From assembly GCF_004379255.2 (NCBI RefSeq), contig NC_056035.1, positions 37,514,773 to 37,578,772 on the forward strand: a stretch of 64,000 nt of DNA, given 5' to 3'. Positions within the stretch are counted from its first letter, which is position 1, and every line of letters starts with the position of its first letter. A program made the position numbers and the translations under genes. This DNA is from Salvia splendens. Taxonomy: Eukaryota; Streptophyta; Magnoliopsida; Lamiales; Lamiaceae. A model generated the notes under the pieces. The model saw only the letters and a program-made list of their open reading frames with translations. It had not been told where the DNA came from and made no database searches. Positions 22,503 to 32,700 of this stretch are shown here, piece after piece.

Positions 22503-22625
22503 CCTTTTACTGATTTTTCACAGGTTTTGGTTACAATTGGTCGGGAAAGGTAAGTTTTTGGTTACAATTGGTCGGGAAAGGTATAGACGATGATGAGATT
22601 TCTCTGAGTCACAGGAAAACATCCT

Positions 22626-22637
22626 GCTCTGGTACCA
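22626..22637 (-). promoter_or_regulatory. Primer-binding site of the Copia element
   Basis: The minus strand reads TGGTACCAGAGC immediately after the LTR end TAACA, one base different from the common initiator tRNA-Met site. Confidence 0.85.
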
Positions 22638-22851
22638 TGTTAACCGATACTAGAAGAATTAGGGACATAGAAGATGATACTTTTTACTGTGTATTTTATT
22701 CATTGTACAATAATCCTCTTATAGAGGTTGATACATTGATATACAAGGAAGGTTTCTATTCTCCTACAATTATGCTATCAATCTTCTATAATCTTCTAAA
22801 TTGATTTCCAAATCATCGTGATTGATATTAAGAAATCTTTCCATTCTAACA
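22638..22851 (-). repeat. 5' LTR of the Copia element (element orientation)
   Basis: Same 214-bp sequence as 17492-17705 by eye. It would carry the promoter for minus-strand transcription through the element. Confidence 0.95.
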
Positions 22852-23283
22852 ATCTTTGATGGAATATTCTCCACCGGCTCTGGATCTGTGGATCGACGCC
22901 CATGTGCGGAGGAAGGCGAAGAGAGTGGTGGCGTCGCATATGGCGTGGTGGTGTTTGAGGCCGACGCAGATTCCCTTGTTTGGAAACAAGGTCACCTGAA
23001 TTTAATTGAGCTCACGAGATTAATTAAAAACAAACTAAAACAATCTAAAAATGAAGTTCATATAATTAAGACGAACTAAATAAATGAATTCGGTATTATC
23101 GCTAAAATGAACTGAAAATGAAGGGTTCGAAGATTCAGTATTAGAAATTGGTTGACATTGATCATGAATATCATAGGATTTCACATAGCATTTGTTATGC
23201 ATGTCATCAGTGAGATGCCAAAAATCAAATCCGATCATAGATTTGCTAAAACCTCAAAAAGTCAGATATAATTAAAATTGATA

Positions 23284-23496
23284 CTCCCTCGGTCCCATAA
23301 AGATTGTCTCGTTTTTTCATTTTCGTCGTCCCACAAAATTTGTCTCATTTCACTTTTTACCATTTTTTGTAGGGAACTTCATATTCCACTAACTCATTCA
23401 TACTCACATTTTATTATAAAACTAATATATAAAAGTAGGACTCATATTCCACTAACTTTTTATAAAAGTGAGACAATCTTTGTGGGACTGAGGGAG
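23284..23496. mobile_element. Stowaway-type MITE in the BAHD 2 intron (213 bp)
   Basis: The inverted ends are CTCCCTCGGTCCCATAAAGA and TCTTTGTGGGACTGAGGGAG. TA duplications are at 23282-23283 and 23497-23498. Confidence 0.9.
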
Positions 23497-24044
23497 TAGT
23501 ATTTTACAAAATTGGGATGGATTTTGAAAAAAATTAATAGATTGGGATATAAAAACTATAATTAACCAAAAAATTACTAGTATTAAAAGTTGACCTGAAT
23601 AGCGAGGGCCTTGAATTCGATGCGGTCGGAGTGGAAAACCTCCGGCGGCATTTCCGGGAGGAATTGGTGGAATTCATCGGCAACCTTGGAATGATTAGCC
23701 GTGAGGTTAGCGAAGTCGGCGTCGGATGCGGCGATCGTGAGGGAGACGGAGTCGCCAGCGGTGTAACGAGAGACGGGCATGGCGGCGGAGGTGAGGGGGA
23801 AGATGATGGTGGATGCGAGGGGGAGGAAATGTTTGAGAGCGATGGAGAGGGAGTGTTTGAGTTGAGGGACAAGTGTGTTTAAGAAATAAGATTGGGAGGA
23901 TTTGAGAGTGTAGAAGTTGAGAATCTCGGTTGGAGGGGTGTGGAGCCATACCATGTCGAAATATAGAAGCGGAATGCACTCAGCGGCGGTGGCGCCGCCG
24001 TGAGACGGTGTGATGGAGTGGCGTTGCACAATTTTGATGGCCAT

Positions 24045-24601
24045 GTGAGTTTGGAGGGGGCTTGGAATGTGGAGTGCCAAACAAATTATATATGCAAAGT
24101 TATGAACCCAAGCAAACCTTTTTTTTTGCTAGTTCGAAATGCTGAATTATTCGTTTTAAGTACCAATACAAAATACTTATCCTGTGATTGAGTGTGTAAT
24201 TCTCGTGATTGCTGATGTGTTACCATAACGAAATTAATTTACTTTTACAAATTGAATAAAATATAAAATGTCAACGCTTATGATGCACCTAGTTAATAAT
24301 GCAAACTGTCCAATATACTAAAATAAAAATGTTGTACTATATGCTCAAGGTCAAGGCTAAGCTGGCTGTCAGAAATTTCAATTGATCAACGACTTAGTTG
24401 CTTGGAATTGCATATGGTGTAGGCAATGAGGGATATTAGTTGTTGCAATAATTTGATCTTGATTTTACTGTCGGATAATGCACGTTGCTGCAAATTGACT
24501 ACTTCCCCGTCCTCCAATAATTGTCCACTTTAGTTACACCACGAATTTTAAGAAATACTTGATAAACTCGTAGTTTAGCACGTATTTTGGATGTTTCATT
24601 G
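24045..24601. other. 5' flank of BAHD gene 2 up to the solo LTR
   Basis: It holds the TATATAAT box (24085-24092, minus) 40 bp upstream of the chosen start and otherwise AT-rich promoter-like DNA. CATTG at 24597-24601 is the left target duplication of the next element. Confidence 0.5.
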
Positions 24602-26071
24602 TGTTAGGTTTAGTATACTGAAAAACATGTTTCGAGCGAGTTCGCACGAATAGAATCTTGCTTGTGTACGGAAAAACTCTACAATCCACTTTTGACCTGA
24701 TTCAGTATCATTCGAGCAGTTTGCACGAATAGAATCAATATATTATTACATTGTGTTTGCTTGTGCGTTTATAAGATGTTTTATAAACATTTAAATGCAT
24801 AAGAAGTAAACAAAGCCTAAGTCTTTTGCTTAGTAAACTGGTCGTGGGCTGCCGCTCACTTTAAGGTACTACAGTCGGTTCTAAGCAATGCTTTGCAAAA
24901 GAAAAGAAGAATTTCACAATCTAGATGGCTACCTATCGTGAAAGGTTGCAATATCAATCCGATTATTTCTAAGCCTTATTGAAATAAGATGACGTTGGTG
25001 TGGTATAACACTGAATGGATCTAATAGCAAGACGAGTCTTTATGCTATCTACTGAAAGACGAGGTCTTGATAATTAATTTCTTAATCTTCATACGTTAGC
25101 ATTGAGCATACGACATTGAGTATCTACTACTTTGACTTACCAAAGGTGCGGGTTTTTCGTCACCCAGCGATCCAGGTATATTGGGTAGTGGTGATCATTA
25201 TCTAGCGGTGCTAGGATTGCTATTATGTTGAATCGTGCACGAGGTGAGTCTCGTTTGATAATGTCCTCAAGAGGAGCTTGAACAAGGTTTTATTATTCGG
25301 AAACTGGTCAGTTGGAGTTTTATTACTCTACGAATAATAAATAAGTGTTTCTTGCTAAGTCTACTATTGGAATTAATAAGATGTTAATTAATTAAGTGCG
25401 GGAAATAAATAATAAACAAAACGGAAATCCGGATTACTTGTAATTTCAGATTTGGATGGGGAGGTCAATATTACGTCTGTAGTGGCTGCTCGTAATATTC
25501 CAATATAAGCTTGTATTAAATTGTGGGTTCAATTTAATTAGTAAAAAGCTAATTGGGGGAGCCCATATCCAAACCTTCTATAGATCCCTGATTGGGCCCA
25601 ATATGAACTATTATAAATAGGAGAATAAATGAGACAGAAAATTAATTGATTTCATAATGAAATTTTCGTCCCTCTCTAATTAGTAGAGGAGATCGAAATT
25701 TCCAGCTCTCCTTCGTGAGAAAGTTCCGTCTTCTTTATTCAAGTCCTAGTGTTTCGATAAGATCAGCCCACCCTGATGTTGAGATACAATTCGGGACACC
25801 AGTCAGAAGATCCGTGGTCTAGTATTGAAGATCATCGTAGAGAAGGCGCGAGCAATCGACGATTCTTTGGAGAATCAAATCGGTAACTCTAAACCGTAGT
25901 ATTCATATTTAGGATTTACATTCTATGAGCATGAATTATTTGCGTTCTAGCATGCAATTCTATGTTAACATGTGAATAGATTAATCTCGTAATCGGTCAA
26001 ATAGATCCTACGTCTGATTTATCTGTTGTGTACAAGTCTCCCGCTGTGCAAGGGGCTCCAAAACCCCGACA
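24602..26071. mobile_element. Solo LTR of a Copia-type element (1470 bp)
   Basis: It starts TGTTAGGTTTAGTATACTGA and ends AAAACCCCGACA. It is flanked on both sides by CATTG (24597-24601 and 26072-26076). There is no PBS, coding region or second LTR beside it, so it is the product of LTR-LTR recombination. The perfect 5-bp duplication fixes both boundaries. A possible TATA (ACTATTATAAATAGGAGAAT) lies at about 25609. Confidence 0.88.
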
Positions 26072-26137
26072 CATTGTTCATATTTGAGTGATCTATAGCC
26101 CATTACTTGAACTTTCATCCATAATATTCTATTTTAG

Positions 26138-27304
26138 TGTTTGGATGAGTTTGTCTAGTTTTGGAGTCACAGCAGGTGGAAACGGATGAAAACGGAACCA
26201 AATACCCCCATGTCGGGCGTCTGACTAAAGCAAACCGGGCATTTCCACAGACAAGCCGGACGAACTCACTGGAGCCGGGCGTTTCGCGCTTGGACGGGAG
26301 CAGAGAAGAACGCCGGGGCCGGGCGTTTTCTCACTTAAAATCGCTCGGCCGGGTGTTTTGCCTGAGCATTACAAAAGCTGCGTTTTTCGCCCCAGGTATA
26401 AATAGGACCTAGGGTTCGACTTCAAGGGAGATTCCACACGCCCCAGAAGCATTTCTGAAGTTTTGAAGCGGCATAGAGTCATAATCATCAACGAGATTGA
26501 AGACGAAGACGATTTGCCATTCAATCCACCTTTGGGAGTATTTTCATAAGTTTTCCATGTCCAATTCGATTTCTATGGATTCATTCTTGTGAATTTGAGT
26601 TGAATATAAGTAGCTAAATCATTTTGTAGAGTTTTGGTGAAGACTACAATGAACACTTGTGATTAATTTAAGGACTTTCGATTACCTTTGCTCTTGTGAT
26701 TCCTTTGTTTCGTTCTTGTGCTTTTTCAATTCAATTGCTTAGCTACCAATTGGGTTTGTTGACCTAGTTTGTGTAATCGAGAGATACCTAATTAGGAATG
26801 ATAAAAGAATGAACAACACCTAGATAATTTGCATTCGAGAGAAGGAATTCTAAAGTGAGGACTTGAGCCTTTTATTTTAAGGAGTTAATTGTGAAGTATT
26901 AGAAGGAGACTTCAATATTAATGATTAATCAACGGGTTGAGTGCACTCGAGAGGGGGCTTAGCCTAGACTAGCGGCTTTCCTAGTAATCCTAGAGACTTC
27001 AATTGGGTAATCAAAGTTGTTGAATTGTTTACATAGTGTTCGTTGTAGTTGGATCCAAGGCTCTACCTTATTCTCTTATTTGAAACTTATCCTTTATTGC
27101 TTACTTTTAGTTTGTTTATGTTTAGTTAGTAGCTTTAAAAAATCAAATCAACTTCTTGGATTGTCTAGATAGTAGTTGAAATCGGTTCATGGTACTTGAG
27201 TTTGCATAATTTGTCGCTGTGGGATACGATACTCTTACTTGTTTTATGCTACACTAGCCCCGTACACTTGCGGGTATTTCTCGTGTTTAAAATAAATCGA
27301 GTCA
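26138..27304 (+). mobile_element. Probable Gypsy-type LTR remnant
   Basis: The segment resembles a large plant LTR. It has a GCCGGGCGTTT repeat cluster (about 26215-26360), a TATA-like TATAAATAGGACC (about 26398), and a 3' end with GCTGTGGGATACGATACTCT and CCCCGTACACTTGCGGGTAT, a pattern I associate with Tat/Athila-type LTRs. No target duplication, PBS or partner LTR was found, so edges are approximate. The plus ORF at 26161-26412 lies within the repeat cluster and is not a gene. Confidence 0.5.
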
Positions 27305-27305
27305 A

Positions 27306-28010
27306 TACTCCATCCGTTTCATGCTAATTGAGTAATTTTTTTTATTTTGGAAAGTTCCAAGATAACCGAGTCAATTCTATTTTGGCAAAAAAGTAAACAA
27401 CTCTGTTACTTTATTCTCTATTCGTGTCTCTTACTTTGTTCATTATCCACTTAATATTCTTAATCATTGTACCAAAAAGAAGAGTATCTAGAGGAAGTAT
27501 AAAGGAAAGTGAGTTGAAAAAGTTAATGGAATATAAGTCTCACATTTATATAGTACTTCATCCGTCTCTCACTAAGTGAGGCATTACTTTTGGGCACGGA
27601 TTTTAATAAAATGAAGTTTTGTTAGTTAAGTGGAGAGAATAACGATATATGAAAAAGTAGAGAGAGAAAAAGTAAGAGAGAGTGCCAAAAAAAAGAAATG
27701 ACTCACTTAACTTGAAATGTTCCAACTCTCTAAGAAATTTTCATACTCTCTCCGTCCCACCACAAGTGATCAACTTTCCATTTTGAGTTGTCACACTACA
27801 AGTGATCAATTTCCCTTTTTAACAAAAACCAAAACTTTATCACTCTCATTCCATATCTCTTACTTTATTCTCTCTTTCTTACTTTATTCTCTTTATTTCT
27901 CTTACTTTTCCCCCTCTCATACTTTATTCTCTCTATTTAACTCAACATATATCATTTTCTTAAATTCCGTGCCCAAAAGAAATCCATCACTTGTATATGA
28001 ATGTGACGCT
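27306..28010. repeat. Cluster of degenerate Stowaway-like pieces
   Basis: Successive starts at about 27308 (CTCCATCCGTTTCATGCTAA), 27552 (CTTCATCCGTCTCTCACTAA) and 27745 (CTCTCTCCGTCCCACCACAA). The last may pair with GTGGGACGGAGTTAG at about 29013-29027, in which case the Harbinger-like element between them is nested. Boundaries are uncertain. Confidence 0.5.
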
Positions 28011-28263
28011 TTTGTATTGGCCTCAGCACAACAAATTCAGAAGGTGCAGCAAGAGGAGTACGACAATGAAGACCTCCAAGTGTTATTTTAACATAATAGA
28101 AGCCAAAAGGTAAAATTGCTAAACTCCAAGCAATCAAAAACATGCTCCAAATGTTACGGATGTGAGCCCGGACCCACTTTTATTACTTTTTTACTCCTGC
28201 CAAAGAGCACGGATGTGGGCCCGGACCCACTTTTATTATTTTTTTACTCCATGCTCTTAGGCA

Positions 28264-28885
28264 AGAGCACAACACTCACATCCATGCTCTTCCGCAAGGA
28301 CATGCTCAAGGGTCCCACCATTCTATTATTTAAATTAAATAAAAACATTTTCACAATATTAAAATGCATTAAAAATACCCAAATACTATTACTAATTACT
28401 AAAAATTAAAAATTGCATAATTAAAATCCTACAATTAAAAATTTCATAATTAAAGTCTTAAAAATTAAAAATTACATAATTTATATCCTAAAAATTAAAA
28501 GTTACATAATTAAATTCATAAAATTAAAAAGCTCACTACTCGTGGCCGAATTTCGCCCAAATGGATGATGAATGTGTGTATTTATATATGATTTTGGGAT
28601 TACAACTTTTTTTTAAAATTTCAAAAAAGCGGTAATAAAACGGCTATATTTTTGGGAATCCGAAAATATATTTTTTTAATTTTTGGTATTATTTTCGATT
28701 TAAAAAAAGAAAAGAAAATACCAACGGCCAATAAAAACGCGTCACGTCGCCCTGCTCAGCGGCACGGACGTGCTCGATGCATCGAGCAGCACCGTGCCAG
28801 CGACAAGAGCACAACAGCGGACAGGGGGTTGCCGCGCCAGCGGCACGGAACCGTCCTTGCGGGAGAGCACCGCTGCGGATGCTCT
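28264..28885. mobile_element. PIF/Harbinger-like non-autonomous element
   Basis: The left end (AGAGCACAAC.. then ATGCTCTTCCGCAAGGAC) and the reverse complement of the right end (AGAGCATCCGCAGCGG then TGCTCTCCCGCAAGGAC) align. TAA lies at 28885-28887 and a TTA near 28257. Just left, 28150-28250 repeats GGACCCACTTTTATTA twice, so the true left edge may be further out, near 28140. The interior is AT-rich plus a GC-rich palindromic right arm (GTGCTCGATGCATCGAGCA at about 28770). No transposase. Confidence 0.65.
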
Positions 28886-28887
28886 AA

Positions 28888-29714
28888 GTATGCATGTTTG
28901 TATTTGTTATATTTAGTTTGATATTTGTGTAATTTTGCTCACACTAACTTATTCAACTCATTTTTTTTACATCATTTAAAACTCGTGTCCATAGTAAAGG
29001 TGACTTCTATTGTGGGACGGAGTTAGTAGTTAATAAGTTGGTCTATATTTCAAGTTACATCAGTGCAGTTGTTGAATGGAGTACGTCAAAATGTTGGAAC
29101 TTGCTTCAGCAATAGTTGTTTGGATAACACAATAGAAAAGATTGGAAGAAACATTGGGTATTTTTTAGCGATTGGTTGGACATTTTCTATTGATTTCGAA
29201 TAATCGACTAAAGCAATGAGACAAAATCAATTTTTTTTTTATCACTTTATGGATAACATATGTTCATTAGTTATGAATGTAATGTATCACATCCAATGTA
29301 TTAAAATACCTCATGTATTATTGTATCTGTATTGAATCGCTCTTACACCCATACAACATGGTTTTCTCTGAAAACTAGTGTCACTATTAAAACAATTTAT
29401 AAAGTATATCTGATCTTAAAATCAGATCAACTTCAATGAACATTTTCTTAGTTAGCTCTTTTAGCACTACAAAAAGGGAAAAAATACTTATTCTAGTAAA
29501 TTCAGCGTGTTTTATTTTATCGAGAATGGCTTAATTTTATTTTCACCCACTTGTTGTAGAGAAATTAAAATAATTGCCCCCATCTTGGTCTTAATTGCAA
29601 TATCCACTATCCCCAAATCTTAACAACACGCTTTCCCGTCTATCCCAAAGTTAGGTCAAATATACAGCAATTCGGAATTAGGGTTCGGCCATTAGTGCAA
29701 AGCTTCCCTAACAA
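28888..29714. other. 5' flank of the RNA-binding protein gene
   Basis: AT-rich sequence. The last ~100 bp before 29715 probably include promoter and 5' UTR. No certain TATA box. Confidence 0.4.
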
Positions 29715-32700
29715 ATGGCCGGGAACAACACTACACCTAACATCAACAATCAAGTTACAGCGGTCTCTGCGGTGCCGAAGACCATATGGATGAAGCAAGC
29801 GGAGGAAGCCAAGTTGAAGAGCGAAGCCGAGAAGGCCGCCGCCGCTAAAGCCGCATTCGAAGCCACCTTCAATAGCAAGTCCCAACCCCAGCTGCCCCAA
29901 TCCCCTTCCGCCGCGCCATCCTCTTCTTCGGATTCCGACGACGACAATGAGTCGTCCGAGAAGGACTCCTCCGTGGGGCCCGTTGACCCCTCGAGGTGCA
30001 CGGCGCAAGGCGCGGGGATTGCTGGCGGCACTGCGTGCGTGGGGGCCACGTTTGCGGTGGTGACGAAGGACTCTGAGGGGAGGAAGGTAGCGCGCGGCGG
30101 GGCTCAGGTGAAAGTTAGGGTTTCGCCTGGAGTCGGAGTTGGGGGAAACGAGCAGGACGGGATAGTGAAGGATATGGAGGATGGGAGCTATAGCGTGACT
30201 TATGTGGTGCCTAAGAGAGGGAATTATATGGTCAATGTGGAGTGCAATGGGAAGCCGATTATGGGAAGTCCATTCCCTGTTTTCTTCAGCCAAGGTTAAT
30301 TAACTCTCTTGTTTTTTAATTTTATAATTTTCTGAACGAGTTTGTTTCCTGCTACTGTTATCTACATTCTTTTGCAGAGATGAGTTAGCACTCTTTTATC
30401 GATACACATTTATTATGTTTCTTTATAGTAGTTTCTTATTGCGGAGTAGTAGCTTCTGCATATGAGATGGTAATGAGGACCTTTTGGTTTTTAGTTGAAG
30501 TGATTTAGTATCTTCAAACGATATATCAGTTTTTTGGTATCTGGTCATTGCTTGCCCACTCTAGTAAGTATTAGTGATTCTTGCAAATATGTCAGTGTCA
30601 ACTTTATCGGGAAGGTACATAAATTGGATGTTCGATGCAAATGTAGGAGATATCATAGTATGATATTGCTAGGCTTGTAGTGATAATGTCCCCTTAGACT
30701 CTTGAAGATAAAGGAGTATGGACAAGTCTGTCGAAAACAATTGGTAAAAAAGTGCATGGATGATGGATTAGAGGTAACTTAGCTTGTGCTGCTATGTTCG
30801 CATGTTGGGTGAAGCAGTGTCTTACGCTAAATGACATTGCTGCATGTGATGATTGGCATTCCAGTCTTGACTGGTTTTGATTGCTTTTCATCTTACTATT
30901 GAAACCTTATTTATATGAACTGGAACTTGATAAAACTGTATCTTGTGTCTATAAACAATTTGTTCTGCTCTCATTCAGCTCTCTCTTTGGCAAATATATT
31001 GATTATAGCAAATGGTTTGTATGTCTATTACTACTATTTTGTTTAATTATAGAGGTTTGTGTTCTTAGATTATTGTGTTTGATTGATTTCTGATAAGAAA
31101 TGAATTAAAAAAACAATAGATGCTCACATGCATCATTTACTAGTGCCTTCACTTCATAATGTCTTAATCATCATCATATTACTCTGGTTCAGGGACTCCC
31201 AATGGAGGGCTTCTTGGGGTGGCTCCACCTGCTTCTTATCCCAATTTAGTAAACCAGACCATGCCCAATATGCCAAATTACTCTGGCTCTGTATCTGGTG
31301 CTTTTCCGGGCTTGCTGGGTATGATTCCCGGTGTTGTCTCTGGGGCCTCAGGTGGAGTGGTTTTACCTGGAATGGGATCTTCCCTGGGAGAAATGTGTCG
31401 AGAGTACCTTAATGGGCGCTGCGCAAATACTAGTTGTAAGTTTAATCACCCCCCTCATAATCTGCTCATGACTGCCTTAGCTGCCACCACTACAATGGGA
31501 ACTCTAAGTCAAGTGCCAATGGCACCTTCTGCTGCTGCGATGGCGGCTGCTCAGGCAATTGTTGCTGCCCAAGCCCTTCAAGCCCACGCTGCAGCTCAAG
31601 CTCAGTCCAACAAAGACTCATCTGGTAAGATCAGGCACTCCAGTTTCTTTTACATTTTGAGCCTCTATCCACAGTCCCATGTCATTACACAAACCCATTT
31701 TTCCATACAACTTTTTGACTAGATTTTTAAATTTTTGTCAATGCATGTAACCTATTCCATTGCCAACCAGCCTTGCCTCTACCATACAAGTTTCAACCCT
31801 AATTTCTATGACCAATTGCTGTTAGTACTAATATGAACGTCTCTCTCTCATTCTTTTTATTTGTGCTAGTGCTTGTGTCTTTGTGTTTGCTTATGTGTGC
31901 AAACAGGGTGTGTGTCCGCTTATGATTGAGGTCTGGAAAGTCAACGCAAACAAGGATTGATGGAGTAGGCGGGTGGCAGAAAACCAGTTGTAAAGGTTAT
32001 GGTAATGAGTGTACGTATGGATGGATACTGGTTAAGCCCAATAGGCTATATTATTACAGTTAAGGACAATAGCCTGTATTATCTATGACAGAGAGAGTTG
32101 CCTCGGGGACATTGGAGTACGGCAAGGCAGCCTTGATGGAAGGTTACTTCCGGCTGATTAGAAGGAGGGGCGGGCCCAAGGGCCAGGGTTTATACTTATT
32201 GTTAAATAGAGTATTTACTGGGGGAAGAGTGTGCCCATGGCTGGTTGCTGTGCCGCCTTCTGACAGCCAAGTGTTGAGTAATAAGGATGGGGGTTCAAGG
32301 ATATTCAATTGAGTTTGTTCTACAGGCTGTTTTCTCTAAAACAGTGAGATGGTGTTCTGTGTATAAATGAAGCGGCTCTCTGTTAAATTTCCTCCTCCAT
32401 TTTGACCTCTTATGCTGTTATGCTATGTGTCACTGCAGTGTATTTTTTTTTCATACTCAAGTATAAGTAATTTTCCCTAAAAATTCTGTACTTAGTACTT
32501 AATGGTATCTTTTGAGTAGATGATGATATTTTTTAGATTCCACTACTTGAATATATTTTCTTAGTTTCTTGTATCCTTTAAATCTTCCAAGTGTTCTCAT
32601 TTTCTTGCGATTTTCGTGTATTAGGTTCAGATGACAGTGAGAAGAAGGCTGATTCTCTTAAGAAAACTGTACAAGTCAGTAACCTTAGCCCTCTTCTGAC

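Larger units (their letters stand above)
17492..22851 (-). mobile_element. Full-length Ty1/Copia retrotransposon inserted in BAHD 2 exon 2 (5360 bp)
   Basis: The element is bounded by 214-bp LTRs (17492-17705 and 22638-22851) that I read as identical. A 5-bp target duplication ATCTT lies at 17487-17491 and 22852-22856. On the minus strand the PBS TGGTACCAGAGC (22626-22637) follows the 5' LTR directly, and the purine tract GAGGGGGAG precedes the 3' LTR. One open gag-pol frame fills the interior. Identical LTRs, an intact target duplication and an unbroken ORF together point to a very recent, possibly still polymorphic and potentially autonomous insertion. Confidence 0.95.
16740..24044 (-). pseudogene. 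BAHD acyltransferase 2 (anthocyanin/malonyl type), split by a Copia insertion
   Basis: This paralogue of BAHD gene 1 has the same architecture. Exon 1 is 23595-24044; I chose the second in-frame ATG because it matches MAIKIV in gene 1. The intron is 22996-23594 (GT..AG). Exon 2 is in two pieces, 22852-22995 and 16740-17491. HxxxD is HAICD (about residues 167-171) in the first piece; YFGNC and DYGWG (about residue 388) are in the second. Leaving out the element and one ATCTT duplicate, the exon is in frame and the protein would be 446 residues, normal for BAHD. The insertion lies between the HxxxD and DFGWG motifs, so no full enzyme can be made unless the element is spliced out, which I have no sign of. 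A TATATAAT box lies at 24085-24092. Likely role: acyl-CoA-dependent acylation of a phenolic or flavonoid glycoside. Confidence 0.9.

Noticed and set aside
19299..22593. Many plus-strand ORFs opposite the Copia polyprotein
   Set aside because: Antisense shadows of the intact gag-pol frame.
26161..26412. 83-codon plus ORF
   Set aside because: Lies within GCCGGGCGTTT repeats of an LTR remnant.
29640..30293. 217-codon minus ORF opposite exon 1 of the RS-protein gene
   Set aside because: Shadow of a GC-rich exon; the plus frame has domains, correct splice phases and a sensible start.
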